36,328 bases of DNA from a virus: IMG/VR virus record IMGVR_UViG_3300042397_000239, positions 1 to 36,328 of that record. One strand, 5' to 3'. Position numbers and translations under genes: made by a program. Every line of letters begins with the position of its first letter. Positions within the stretch are counted from its first letter, which is position 1. Positions 1-8,443 of this stretch are shown one piece after another. Under the pieces are notes generated by a model. That model was not told the DNA's origin. It was given only the letters and a program-made list of their open reading frames with translations, and searched no databases.

Positions 1-104
1 CGAACGCTCATATGCGTTAGCCGACTTGTTACCAGTGAACGAACGAGTCGCTACTGCCAAGTTGCCAGCCATGCCGTTGTAATCGCGGCTCGACAAAGCA
101 AGGT
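1..104. repeat. Left copy of the 104-bp terminal direct repeat (circular closure)
   Basis: Bases 1-104 are repeated at 36225-36328 with a single difference (A at 100, G at 36324). A repeat of this kind at the two ends of an assembled sequence is expected from a circular or circularly permuted genome, as made by headful-packaging P22-like phages. The closed unit would be 36,224 bp. The difference is silent: both codons in the coat gene read Leu. Confidence 0.9.
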
Positions 105-594
105 AACGATCACCAGCCATAACACCCTGTTCGTTCATGATGCTGTCGCAAAGCGCGATGTCATCATAATCGCCAGCGGCGGTAGCTACGTCAACAACAA
201 GCGTACCTTGAGCAGCAGCCAAATCCATAACGGAAAGGTTGATGTCCGAAGCGAGCTTTTGCTTTGCGGAATCGCCCAAGCGACCTTCTTGCAACGCATC
301 ACGCAGTTCCAGTGCGTTCATCTGCCAAGCAGAGCACTTGTTGAAACCGAGAGTCGATGGAACCGAAAGCTGAGTCATCGTCGAAACGTCGCCAGCAATC
401 GATGTGCCTACAACGCGGTCGAATGACTGAGCGATGTAAGGTTGTGGACGCCAGATGGTGTCGCGTGCGCGCTCCATCGTTACGCCGTTGGTGTTGTATA
501 CGTTGATGTTCTTTGACAGGATCAAAGCATCGTTGAAGCCTTCAAGGATGTCCTCAAATGCAACAATTTCTTCTTTTGAAAAGGCGTTAGCCAT
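1..594 (-). CDS. Major capsid (coat) protein, P22 gp5 family, N-terminal part
   Basis: Forms the procapsid lattice with the scaffold encoded just upstream. Reading from the ATG at 592-594 gives 198 codons without a stop to the window edge, beginning MANAFSKEEIVAFEDILEG. It has a GGAG ribosome-binding site about 9 bases before the ATG. Joined across the terminal repeat to the part ending at 35544, the protein is 424 residues, close to the 430 of P22 gp5. Position directly after scaffold and the sequence pattern (NVYNTNGVTMERARDTIWRP near residue 35, a typical gp5-family N-arm) support the call. Partial only because the circle was opened here. Confidence 0.9.
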   Translation of the reverse strand, partial: MANAFSKEEIVAFEDILEGFNDALILSKNINVYNTNGVTMERARDTIWRPQPYIAQSFDRVVGTSIAGDVSTMTQLSVPSTLGFNKCSAWQMNALELRDALQEGRLGDSAKQKLASDINLSVMDLAAAQGTLVVDVATAAGDYDDIALCDSIMNEQGVMAGDRYLALSSRDYNGMAGNLAVATRSFTGNKSANAYERS

Positions 595-612
595 TATATT
601 AACTCCAAAAAA

Positions 613-1467
613 TTAGGTTTTCTTTTTGTTACGCTTGTAAGCCATGACCTTTGATAAGTCTCCGGTCTTCAAGGCTTCAGCGCGTAACCGCTCAAGTTGT
701 GAATCAATGGAGCCAGACACACGACCACCGCTGGTGATTGTACGTTCTGGCGTGGTTGATGCCCTACGGTTAGTTACTTTCAACTGAGTCTCCAGTTTAG
801 CTACCGCAAAGGCAAACTTCACGGGGTCGGTGATTGCTGCAAGTTCCTTTGCTCGCTTGGTGCTTTTGCCAATTGCGTAGATAAGCAAAGCGGGGTTATC
901 AGAGCCTTGTAGAACGATCCCTTGTTGCGTTACGTCAAACGTATCTAAAGCCGTAGCTTCAGCTTCGTCATAGTCCCGCACCTTCAGCGATGCTTTCGCC
1001 TTCGCATAGGAATCAAGCTTGTCCTGCCATGCTTTCGACTCAGCATCTCGCTGGGCCGCTACATTGGCTTCGGCTGCATCGTATTCGCGTTTATGCTCAT
1101 ACCAAGCAGCAAGCTTTTGTTCGTACTCGTCGGAATCGTAATCGCAACTTTCAAGCGTTGGCTTTGCTACCAAGGCGAACGGCTTGTTCTCAGTCGCTGT
1201 CGTATTCAGCTTTGCTTCAAGTTCGCGTATCTTCCGCTCTTTTTCCCGATTTGATTTACGCAATTCACGCACCCAAGCAGGCGCACGAACTTCTTCATCT
1301 TGAGGTGGCGATTCCTCTCCGATAGATATTACGACTTCATCTTCGTCATCTTCGTCATCTTGAGCATCGTCGATGGCATTGGTCTCATCATCCGATTGCT
1401 CGTTAAAATCAGTGTCGATGTCTATTGTGTCGATGTTGTCGTTATCATCCAATTCTGCCGTTTTCAT
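613..1467 (-). CDS. Scaffolding protein (P22 gp8-like)
   Basis: Internal scaffold that guides coat assembly and leaves the procapsid before DNA fills it. The protein is 284 residues (P22 gp8 is 303). It is very acidic over residues 1-60 (runs of D and E), then has a charged helical/coiled-coil stretch (about 65-160), and ends in a basic tail (YKRNKKKT), the usual place for the coat-binding helix-turn-helix. It sits between portal and coat, the canonical location. The call rests on position and composition more than on sequence identity. Confidence 0.85.
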   Translation of the reverse strand: MKTAELDDNDNIDTIDIDTDFNEQSDDETNAIDDAQDDEDDEDEVVISIGEESPPQDEEVRAPAWVRELRKSNREKERKIRELEAKLNTTATENKPFALVAKPTLESCDYDSDEYEQKLAAWYEHKREYDAAEANVAAQRDAESKAWQDKLDSYAKAKASLKVRDYDEAEATALDTFDVTQQGIVLQGSDNPALLIYAIGKSTKRAKELAAITDPVKFAFAVAKLETQLKVTNRRASTTPERTITSGGRVSGSIDSQLERLRAEALKTGDLSKVMAYKRNKKKT

Positions 1468-1484
1468 GTTTTAACCCCATTAAC

Positions 1485-3557
1485 TCACCCTAATTGTGTG
1501 GAGGGTGGAACCACATTCGTACTGGGTCGCAATGCTTCCCCAATCTTTTCAGCAGTCTCAATAGCCGACTTGCGCTGGTCAATGTCGATGTTTGAGATAG
1601 TCTCTGCTGTCTTGGCCTTCGTTTCTTCCGATCGAGCCAAGGTGTATTCAGTGTTAGCCTGTGCTTGGATAGCTTGAGCCTGTGACTTAGCGGCTTCAGC
1701 AAGCAAGTAAGTGGTCTGTGCGTCTTGTTGCACGTTTGCTTGCGCTTCCATCATCTGCTGCTGTTCTTCTTCCGTTGGCTGCATAACGCCCATCTGGACT
1801 AGCTGCTTGCGGAAATATTCCTTGATGTCGCCAATGCCTTCGCCTTCCATGTTCATGATAGCCATAGCTTGCAGAACCTGTTGGGTTGTCGGATCGGTTG
1901 TGACTTGCATCATGCCTGTAAGCGCACGCACTGTTGCGTCACGGCGGCTCGATGACGATGGGCCAACGTCAACGGCAACGTCGAACAAAGCATCTCCTAG
2001 GTTGTTCTCGTAAATCAGTTCGCCTGTTTCTTCGTCGATCTGTGGCTTCATCAGTTCGATTGAACCAACTTCTTCCATAGCGCCGACGGTTTTCATCTTG
2101 CGCTTTTCTTCAACATAGATGTCTTTCGACATTGACAGCCATATCTCACCACAGCGCCGCACAGCCTTCGCCATGTTGCTCATGTAGATGAACGTCTGCA
2201 TATCCAAGCGGGTCTGGATAAGCTCAACAGCCTTGCCACTGATGCCACTGACCATCTTGTCGGCTTGCTGGTTGCTTCCCAGTATCTCAGCCATGTCTTG
2301 TTCAGTGATTTGAAGCAGTGCTGCCATCGCTGGTGGAATCGCTGCCGACTTGGTGTAAGCAACTGGGCCAGCGGCTTGAGTCTCGCCGTTTGGCCCTGTG
2401 ATTGGGTTGACCAACAGATAAGGATAGTTCCGAAGGTTGTCCTCTGCCCACATGACTTGATGGCCTGAGACTTGTTCAGGTAGCAGGATTGGCTTTTCAA
2501 TGGACGAAAGCGCACTGATTTCACCCAGCTTCGATAGCTGCATATTCTTCAGGCGCTGTGGGTCTTTGGCTAGGCGCACATGGCCCATGCAACGCTCGAC
2601 GTTATCGACGAACCAACGCTTGCCGTAAACAGGAACGATAGGGATGTTCTTGCCAGCGATGTAGCCCTGATCTTCAAGGATGCCGCCGCCGCTCATGATA
2701 TACTTGCGGACGCGCTTACGCTTCACGCGCTTCTGGCGTACCTCAACAGTGCCAACAGCGGCTAGTGTTTCTTCCAGCGTTTCGTCAGCGTCAAAGTCTG
2801 CTTGCGTGTAGCGTTCTTCTTCGCCTTGGATTGTCAGGAAGATGCGAACAGTCTCGCGGGTTTCTTCAACGCGGTAGTATTCAGCGACGAACACAACGTC
2901 AGGCGTATCCCAGTCGAACTCATACTGGTGAACTTCTTTAGGCCATGTAGTTGGGTCATCATTCCATTCAGCTTTGTAAGCGTCATAGGTCATGGAATAC
3001 AGAACGAAGCAATACTTTGCGTCGGCTTTGTCCTGGCGCTTTGCGTCAAGGTCGAAGAACACAGAGCTGTCAGCATCATAGATTGGTTCTATGCGGATGC
3101 GCTGGCGTTCGTCCTCGTCGTTTTCCTCATCTTCGTATGCCGTGCGTAAACGCCATGCGCCATAGCCACCGCCCACAGCTTCTTCAAAAGCGTTGTCGTA
3201 TGCTTCTTCTGCGCCGCTGTCCCGTTCGTCTGCACGATAAAGACCGTTGCAAGTCTCAGCTAGTTTTTCATCTGTGTCGCCATCTTTGCTCACAAAGTCC
3301 ACAGCGATGCGGTTGTTACGGTATTCGTTGATGATACGAATGACGCTCAGGTGAATCTTGTTTACCTCAAAGCGCGGTTTGTTTTCGTATTGCTCACCAA
3401 GTGGGCCTTCCCATTGCGCTCCAGCGATGGAGTAGAAGCGTCTATCCTGAAGGCACTGCAGGCGCTCATCACGAACTGAGGATTGAACACGATCGAACTC
3501 TGTCAACGCCTGTTGATGGATGTTCGTGAACCTTTGTTCTTTATTCAGTCGAGCCAT
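1485..3557 (-). CDS. Portal protein (P22 gp1-like)
   Basis: Dodecameric ring at the unique vertex through which DNA enters and leaves. At 690 residues it is near the 725 of P22 gp1. The N-terminal part has family-typical stretches (RFEVNKIHLSVIRIINEYRNNR near residue 65). The C-terminal third is Gln/Ala-rich and helical (about 590-670), matching the barrel helices of long podoviral portals. It starts immediately after the large terminase stop (TAAATG), so the two are probably translationally coupled. Neighbours: terminase before, scaffold after. Confidence 0.93.
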   Translation of the reverse strand: MARLNKEQRFTNIHQQALTEFDRVQSSVRDERLQCLQDRRFYSIAGAQWEGPLGEQYENKPRFEVNKIHLSVIRIINEYRNNRIAVDFVSKDGDTDEKLAETCNGLYRADERDSGAEEAYDNAFEEAVGGGYGAWRLRTAYEDEENDEDERQRIRIEPIYDADSSVFFDLDAKRQDKADAKYCFVLYSMTYDAYKAEWNDDPTTWPKEVHQYEFDWDTPDVVFVAEYYRVEETRETVRIFLTIQGEEERYTQADFDADETLEETLAAVGTVEVRQKRVKRKRVRKYIMSGGGILEDQGYIAGKNIPIVPVYGKRWFVDNVERCMGHVRLAKDPQRLKNMQLSKLGEISALSSIEKPILLPEQVSGHQVMWAEDNLRNYPYLLVNPITGPNGETQAAGPVAYTKSAAIPPAMAALLQITEQDMAEILGSNQQADKMVSGISGKAVELIQTRLDMQTFIYMSNMAKAVRRCGEIWLSMSKDIYVEEKRKMKTVGAMEEVGSIELMKPQIDEETGELIYENNLGDALFDVAVDVGPSSSSRRDATVRALTGMMQVTTDPTTQQVLQAMAIMNMEGEGIGDIKEYFRKQLVQMGVMQPTEEEQQQMMEAQANVQQDAQTTYLLAEAAKSQAQAIQAQANTEYTLARSEETKAKTAETISNIDIDQRKSAIETAEKIGEALRPSTNVVPPSTQLG

Positions 3558-4781
3558 TTACCATTTACTCACAGTTGCCAAAGGTTGAACGTCGAAAGCC
3601 TTTGGTGGGACTGCTCGACGTATGGCCTCGCACGCATAACGTAGCGCGTCTATAAGGTGATTATCACGATCAGCAAGGATTGGCAAGATAGTGCCTGTCA
3701 AGGGGTCTGTTTTGTAACTGTAGCACGTTAATTCGTCAATCGTATGCTGGCAGCGTGGATGAACAACGATGTCGTATGACTTCAGCCATTCAACGCCTTC
3801 CTCCACAGACTTCGGCCCTTTGACTGCTGCCATAATCTTTGGGAAGCCGTGCTTTCTCATGTGGCTGATTGTTTCAGGTCTTGCGCTATCAGCAACGATG
3901 GGCCACTTCTCAGACTCCGGCACAGTGAAGAATAGGTCAGGCGTGTCCATAATCTCACAGCCAACGCGATAAGCTTCGTGGTCGACATAGATTGTGCGGC
4001 CAACAACATGGCAGCGGATTAGAACAGTCGGGTCAGATGCAAAGCCCCAGTCAGCGCCGAAGCGGTGCGTTGCTTCGTCTGGCGTTTCGAAGTCCTCAAT
4101 CTTCCAGTTACGGAATACTCGCGCTTCGCTGTTCGATGCGTAGCTTCCCAGCCAAACGTGCTTGTATTTGTCAGGGTCGCGATCCCTATCATATTCCATC
4201 TCTGCTTTGAGAACATCAGGGAACCAAGGGTTGTCTCGATAGTTTACCTGAGCAACGATTGAATCAGGTGGTGGGCTTTCGCCACGCAGCAGCATATCAA
4301 TCGGGTCAGTGCTGTTCAGCGGGTTCCATGTGAACCATAGCTCGGACTCTGGCTTTCGGATTGTCGGACGCAATAGGTCAAGCGAGCGTTGCGATAGCGT
4401 CTGCGATTCTTCAACCCAAGCGCAGTCATAACCTTCTAGCGACTTAATGGAATCGGCTGTGTGGTTCTGCATCCCCTGGAAGATGATTAGGCCATCGCCA
4501 TGAACGGATTTGATTTGGCTCTCTTGAACCTCAAAGTAATCCTGAACGCCAAGCTGTTCGATCTTTAGCTCCAGCAAACGCTTGACCGATTGGCTCAATG
4601 ACTTCTGTATCTCACGAACGCAAACGGTTCTGCGCCGCTGATCCATAACGTGCGCTTCGATAACCATTTCCGCAAAAGCATGACTCTTTCCGCTTCCCCG
4701 TCCGCCATGAGCGCCTTTATAGCGACTAGGCTTTAGGAACGGCTTGAACCAGCGCGGGGTTTTAATCCTTAGCGTTGTCAT
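3558..4781 (-). CDS. Terminase large subunit (packaging ATPase/nuclease)
   Basis: Motor that cuts concatemeric DNA and pumps it through the portal. 407 residues from the ATG at 4781; a TTG six bases upstream is also open but less likely. Walker A GGRGSGKS is near residues 26-33 and a Walker B-like YDCAWVEES near 120. RNase H-fold nuclease signatures follow: FGADWGFASDPT (~225), VADSARPE (~280) and DRDNHLIDALRYACE near the C-terminus, giving the acidic triad. It overlaps the small terminase gene by 20 bases. Confidence 0.95.
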   Translation of the reverse strand: MTTLRIKTPRWFKPFLKPSRYKGAHGGRGSGKSHAFAEMVIEAHVMDQRRRTVCVREIQKSLSQSVKRLLELKIEQLGVQDYFEVQESQIKSVHGDGLIIFQGMQNHTADSIKSLEGYDCAWVEESQTLSQRSLDLLRPTIRKPESELWFTWNPLNSTDPIDMLLRGESPPPDSIVAQVNYRDNPWFPDVLKAEMEYDRDRDPDKYKHVWLGSYASNSEARVFRNWKIEDFETPDEATHRFGADWGFASDPTVLIRCHVVGRTIYVDHEAYRVGCEIMDTPDLFFTVPESEKWPIVADSARPETISHMRKHGFPKIMAAVKGPKSVEEGVEWLKSYDIVVHPRCQHTIDELTCYSYKTDPLTGTILPILADRDNHLIDALRYACEAIRRAVPPKAFDVQPLATVSKW

Positions 4782-5160
4782 CTGCAACTTCGCGTATGAT
4801 GCGAGTAACCATGCTTCCAGTGATGTTTAGCTTTGAGGGCTCGTTGTATCCGTGCATCGCGTTTAGCTCTTTGACTGCTGATACCTTCACAGCGCCAGAG
4901 CCTTCACGATAAGCTTGTACAAGTGCTTTGACAGACATTTCACGAGACCAGAGTTGCTTCTCAGCTACCTGTGCTTTCAATTCAGCAACCCTTGCCGCAA
5001 CCTTTCCGTCACTCATAAGCACAGATGCTTTGGAATAAATGGTGTTATCCTTCATCCCTTCAGCGTCATAAGCCATCCGATAAGCGTCTGCCTGTCCTAA
5101 TCCGTCAGCTATTCCCTGAGCGAACGCTTCCTGCTTTGCTGTTAGTTTATCTTGAGCCAT
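4762..5160 (-). CDS. Terminase small subunit
   Basis: DNA-recognition partner of the large terminase, likely binding the pac site. About 132 residues. The N-terminal KLTAKQEAFAQGIADGLGQADAYRMAY is the typical helix-turn-helix of Terminase_2-type small subunits, followed by a helical oligomerisation region and a short C-terminal tail. Of the tandem start codons at 5163 and 5160, the second has the better spacing (6 bases) from AGGTGG. The gene overlaps the end of the Mom-like gene and the start of the large terminase gene. Confidence 0.9.
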   Translation of the reverse strand: MAQDKLTAKQEAFAQGIADGLGQADAYRMAYDAEGMKDNTIYSKASVLMSDGKVAARVAELKAQVAEKQLWSREMSVKALVQAYREGSGAVKVSAVKELNAMHGYNEPSKLNITGSMVTRIIREVADDNAKD

Positions 5161-5848
5161 CATTAACCACCTGAGTTTGGAGCGTGTGGGTCGGAGTCTC
5201 GCCGCCCAGTTCAGAAGGGTGTTCTGAGTCCTGATCTTTCACACGCTTAGGGTAAGGTTTTGACAGTGGTAAAATACGCTGTTTTATATCTGCGTCAAGG
5301 GGCATGAGATAACGATGCTTTTGCGCCCCTCTGACAATTTGCAATCCCTTATTCATATAATTTAAGTGAGAGCCGTGCGACTTTCTAAAAGCGCGACCAT
5401 GCCATCTTTTGCCCTTATAAAGATACTCATCCGCAGAATTTGTTAAGCCGTCATAAATCCAGTTTGTCGCTTGATATATTCCGCCATGATGACCTACTTC
5501 GGTATCGGCAAACGATACTACAAGTTTAATTTTCTCGTTTGTTTTTTTAAGCCATTTCAAAGCAAACGACATAATCTTGCTAACTGGCGTTATGTGTGAC
5601 GTTAAAGCTATGCGAACCAATTCACAGCTTTCAGTCTGATCGCACCCGTATGGCTCACCGAGTGATTTGTTTGCGCCCCTACCAAAAAGAACAACGCCTA
5701 TAAATTTGCCGTTTTCCCATGCGCCCACCTTAACCAACTTCCCAACGGGCAGGCAGCCGCTGTAGTGCCAATTTACGCAAGCATACTTTGCAGCTTCGTG
5801 CGTTGCCCAATCTATTTTAAGCTGTGGCTTCACGACTATCGAACTCAT
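5147..5848 (-). CDS. Mom-like DNA adenine modification protein
   Basis: 233 residues resembling phage Mu Mom, a GNAT-fold enzyme that converts adenine in DNA to N6-carbamoylmethyladenine and so shields phage DNA from host restriction. Family-like stretches are PVGKLVKVGAWENGKFIGVVLFGRG (35-60), DQTESCELVRIAL (78-90) and VSFADTEVGHHGGIYQATNW (about 115-134). The C-terminal tail is basic and variable. It overlaps the ParB-like gene by 32 bases and the small terminase gene by 17, so it belongs to the packaging transcript. The modification chemistry is inferred from the family. Confidence 0.82.
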   Translation of the reverse strand: MSSIVVKPQLKIDWATHEAAKYACVNWHYSGCLPVGKLVKVGAWENGKFIGVVLFGRGANKSLGEPYGCDQTESCELVRIALTSHITPVSKIMSFALKWLKKTNEKIKLVVSFADTEVGHHGGIYQATNWIYDGLTNSADEYLYKGKRWHGRAFRKSHGSHLNYMNKGLQIVRGAQKHRYLMPLDADIKQRILPLSKPYPKRVKDQDSEHPSELGGETPTHTLQTQVVNDGSR

Positions 5849-6338
5849 GTTGACATTTAGGACAGGTTACCATCTTAGGTTCAAGCTGGTCTAACTTGCC
5901 TTGGTCATCTTCAGTGCCAGCATCAAAATTAGGCTCATCTAATATCTTCTGCAAAGTGCTATCGTCAAAGCCAAGAATTTCTAATTCAAAGCCCTCGATG
6001 TTCAATGTCTCAATTTCAGCCTTGAGCATATTCATATCCCACCCTGCGTTTAGGGCAAGCTGGTTATCTGCGATCACAAGGGCGCGTTGCTGTGACTTAC
6101 TCAGATGATCTAGAACAATCACTGGCACTTCTTCAAGGCCAAGCTTTCTTGCTGCCAGTAGGCGTCCGTGTCCTGCGATGATACTGTTATCACCAGAGAC
6201 AAGGATTGGGTTAGTCCAGCCAAACTCTTTAATGCTTGCCGCGATTTGCGCCACCTGTGCGTCGCTGTGCGTGCGGCTATTCGCTGCATATGGAATCAGC
6301 TTTGCAATGCTGCGTTGTTCGATCTTAACGCTCATCAA
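5817..6338 (-). CDS. ParB/sulfiredoxin-fold protein with C-terminal zinc half-site
   Basis: 173 residues. The N-terminal ParB-like domain shows KLIPYAANSRTHSDAQVAQIAASI followed by GHGRLLAARKLGLEEVPVIV, where GHGR corresponds to the GxxR nucleotide-binding motif. The C-terminus ends in CPKCQHEF, half of a zinc ribbon. ParB-fold proteins of this kind are common in phages beside DNA methylases and modification enzymes and are not partition proteins there. Here it overlaps the mom-like gene, suggesting a shared task (DNA or cofactor handling), but its activity is unknown. Confidence 0.8.
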   Translation of the reverse strand: MMSVKIEQRSIAKLIPYAANSRTHSDAQVAQIAASIKEFGWTNPILVSGDNSIIAGHGRLLAARKLGLEEVPVIVLDHLSKSQQRALVIADNQLALNAGWDMNMLKAEIETLNIEGFELEILGFDDSTLQKILDEPNFDAGTEDDQGKLDQLEPKMVTCPKCQHEFDSREATA

Positions 6339-6520
6339 TAGCCTCCGTTATTAGTGCGCTTGTCGGCACTTTCGCCAACCAAGGTGAATGATTTCGTTGT
6401 CACTTCCCTTGTTCCCCAAGAATGCATCTTATCGCCACATCTTTGACAATCAGGTGCACTTCCCTTTCCTTCGCATTGAAATCCGCAATAGCAAGAGAAT
6501 TTTGTTACAATCTCAATCAT
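6335..6520 (-). CDS. Small zinc-ribbon protein
   Basis: 61 residues with CYCGFQC near 10-16 and CQRCGDKMH near 25-33, a plausible four-cysteine zinc site. It overlaps the genes on both sides by a few bases. Phage Mu encodes a zinc-finger protein of nearly the same size, Com, that switches on mom translation. The location two genes upstream of a mom-like gene invites the comparison, but the sequence is not obviously homologous. Confidence 0.65.
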   Translation of the reverse strand: MIEIVTKFSCYCGFQCEGKGSAPDCQRCGDKMHSWGTREVTTKSFTLVGESADKRTNNGGY

Positions 6521-6878
6521 CTGTTTCCGCTTTCACTTGGTCATAGCCTTCCAGCCAATCTTTGCTGCGTCGAGCGTCCCGTGTTAGTCCGCACATTGCA
6601 GCCTCACGACTAGCTTGAAATTGTAAAATGCTTTCGGCCATAGATTTTGCGTTGCCTTCTATCTCAATAAGCTTGGCCAGATAGTGCTGGCACTTTTCTA
6701 AATCCTGCGTGCCGTTCTTATCTTTATACCGAGCGAGGTATTTAATGCAGTTGCCTAGCAGATAACCAGCGAACGCCTCTTTGCTCATCCATGATTCCAT
6801 TGCGTCCCAGGGCTGCACTTTCTTTGATGCGTAGTGGTTTCCGCCTACCTGATAGCTATTCGGTTGATTCATGTTCAT
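6513..6878 (-). CDS. DUF3310 protein (SaV-like, possible nucleotide-metabolism role)
   Basis: 121 residues. The first 75 carry the DUF3310 pattern: GGNHY near residue 12, VQPWD near 21, then GNCIKYLARYKDKNGTQDLEKCQHYL. The family is widespread in phage early regions and often annotated as nucleotide-kinase-like, although no activity is established. The remaining ~45 residues are charged and unassigned. It overlaps its downstream and upstream neighbours by short stretches, consistent with a single tightly packed operon. Confidence 0.85.
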   Translation of the reverse strand: MNMNQPNSYQVGGNHYASKKVQPWDAMESWMSKEAFAGYLLGNCIKYLARYKDKNGTQDLEKCQHYLAKLIEIEGNAKSMAESILQFQASREAAMCGLTRDARRSKDWLEGYDQVKAETDD

Positions 6879-7509
6879 CCCTCACTTCATAATCAGATGC
6901 ACGTTCTAAGCGTTTGCGACAGGGCGCTATCCATCGCAATCTTGTATCAACATCATCTAATGCTGGAAACCAAATAAGCCAGCAATAAGAAGTTGCGGTC
7001 GATATGTTTGGATCGATCCTACCTTTGCACATTGGCGCACGTTCAACAAATTGCAGAATATACGCTGGTGGCGTATTTTTGAATAAGTTTTCGTATCGCG
7101 CCTTGCCTTCCAGAAATGCGCTACGTACAATGACAGCTACACCTTCCATGCTGCTTTCTAATGCTCGCTGTATAAATTGTTCCGCCAATCTGAATGGTGG
7201 ATTGGTTATTGTCCAGTCGTGCATTTCAGGTAACGGCCCCCACAGATAATCAGCAACTGGATAGCCAACCCCATAGTCATGAACATCAGATGGTTCAACG
7301 TGAGCAAAGTATTCAGATAGTGGCTTAACCATGTGACCACGGTTGGCTGCTGGCTCTCTTACAGTCATTGCGTGCATTGGTTCATCTTGATTATCACGCA
7401 ACCACTCACACAAAGCTCTAGTTGCCCAAGGTGGTGTTGGAAAGTCATCCAAGCTATCGTGAGGCTCAGACCGTTGCTGCATTACAGCACTAGAACGATT
7501 CTGAGTCAT
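6856..7509 (-). CDS. N6-adenine DNA methyltransferase-like protein
   Basis: 217 residues from the ATG at 7509, chosen over one at 7530 because GGGG lies 8 bases before it. FPTPPWATRAL near 23-33 is typical of phage adenine methylases. REPAANRG is a motif-I-like S-adenosylmethionine loop, and NPPF (in TITNPPFRLAEQF) is catalytic motif IV. With the Mom-like and ParB-like genes nearby it completes a modification block. Target sequence unknown. Confidence 0.8.
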   Translation of the reverse strand: MTQNRSSAVMQQRSEPHDSLDDFPTPPWATRALCEWLRDNQDEPMHAMTVREPAANRGHMVKPLSEYFAHVEPSDVHDYGVGYPVADYLWGPLPEMHDWTITNPPFRLAEQFIQRALESSMEGVAVIVRSAFLEGKARYENLFKNTPPAYILQFVERAPMCKGRIDPNISTATSYCWLIWFPALDDVDTRLRWIAPCRKRLERASDYEVRDEHESTE

Positions 7510-7708
7510 AATCATCCCCAAACGGATCATATCCCTTCAGCATTGCATCGACTGCAACCATAATAGGCCCACTGATACGCACCTTGCCAGATTCCATCTT
7601 GCGTATGCTTGTTGCGCCGTTGTCTGGCGATAGACGGAGAGCGTCAGCCATTTCTGTTACGCTGTAGCCCATGCGGTGACGGGCAAGCTTTAACTTTTCA
7701 GGTGTCAT
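7490..7708 (-). CDS. XRE-type helix-turn-helix regulator
   Basis: 72 residues. LKLARHRMGYSVTEMADALRLSPDNGATSIRKMESG is an Xre/Cro-type HTH with the usual spacing, followed by a short acidic tail (DPFGDDYDSESF). Too small for an added dimerisation or cleavage domain, so a Cro-like repressor or transcriptional modulator is likely. Its start overlaps the stop of the DnaA-like gene by four bases (ATGA). Confidence 0.8.
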   Translation of the reverse strand: MTPEKLKLARHRMGYSVTEMADALRLSPDNGATSIRKMESGKVRISGPIMVAVDAMLKGYDPFGDDYDSESF

Positions 7709-7938
7709 GCCTCTGCTCTGCTTTTTTGAAGCGATGTAACAATGGTGCTGTGATCGCGATTCATAATCCTGCCTATCTCTGTGGTGGAATAGCCCTTCTC
7801 ACGCAGCATGACAACGCACTTGCGCCTTACCTTAACTAATGGCCCAAACCTATTTTTGCCTAAAATATCTTCTAAAGTGAAGCGATGCTCTTTGGCGATG
7901 GCTTCAATGTCATCTAAATTCTTTTGCCGTGGCGTCAT
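7705..7938 (-). CDS. Free-standing DnaA domain IV-like DNA-binding protein
   Basis: 77 residues that align to the C-terminal DnaA-box-binding domain of the bacterial replication initiator. A helix LDDIEAIAKEHRFTLEDILG (8-27) is followed by RRKCVVMLREKGYSTTEIGRIMNRDHSTIV, in which EIGR..xRDHSTIV matches the DnaA signature loop. The AAA+ domain is absent, so it can bind DNA but not melt it. Possible roles: competing with host DnaA or regulating phage promoters. A perfect DnaA box lies at 11106-11114. Confidence 0.85.
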   Translation of the reverse strand: MTPRQKNLDDIEAIAKEHRFTLEDILGKNRFGPLVKVRRKCVVMLREKGYSTTEIGRIMNRDHSTIVTSLQKSRAEA

Positions 7939-8129
7939 GTAAAGGTTTCTTCCGATTCAGTCGTGTCAATGTTCAGCGCTTCACTAAGCCATGCCATTGC
8001 GATGCAAATATCTCCCCATTGCTCGTCGTACATAGGGTCGCCCTCTGGTATGCAATCTTCTCTTACCATTTCTAATGCTTTCCAAATGGTTTCGATCCAT
8101 GATTTTTGATTGTAAGCAGTTAAAATCAT
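7935..8129 (-). CDS. Hypothetical small acidic protein
   Basis: 64 residues, acidic, with a strong GAGGGG ribosome-binding site about 8 bases before the ATG at 8129. Contains WIETIWKALEMVREDCIP and ends in TTESEETFT. No family recognised. It overlaps the DnaA-like gene by four bases (ATGA), so it is probably co-translated with it. Confidence 0.65.
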   Translation of the reverse strand: MILTAYNQKSWIETIWKALEMVREDCIPEGDPMYDEQWGDICIAMAWLSEALNIDTTESEETFT

Positions 8130-8140
8130 TTAATATCCCC

Positions 8141-8443
8141 TCAAAGTTCCAACAGTTTATTGCTACGCATTTCTTCGTAGCGATAGTCTGCTTCATCGTC
8201 GCTGTGGTCGCAGTCCGCTTGCCATATCAGCTCTTGCAATGTGCCAGCAGGGTCTTCGTCATATTCAATTATGGCTGTCAGCAGTTCAATCTCCTGAGAA
8301 TCGCTAATACCGAACGAATTGCTATTAAGGACTGCTGCGTAACCCGATTGCTGCCATTTTTCCTTTTGGCGCTTATGTTCTTCGGTGTAAGCGTTTAGTG
8401 CGTCGATAGCGTCTTGCGCTAGTTGCGTGAGTTTCTTGCTCAT
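8141..8443 (-). CDS. Hypothetical protein, helical and acidic
   Basis: 100 residues. A helical N-terminus (LTQLAQDAIDALNAYTEE) leads into an acidic second half rich in D/E (IIEYDEDPAG, DHSDDEADYRYEEM). Starts at an ATGA overlap with the preceding gene. No family recognised; membership of the leftward early-to-late operon is clear from the spacing. Confidence 0.65.
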   Translation of the reverse strand: MSKKLTQLAQDAIDALNAYTEEHKRQKEKWQQSGYAAVLNSNSFGISDSQEIELLTAIIEYDEDPAGTLQELIWQADCDHSDDEADYRYEEMRSNKLLEL

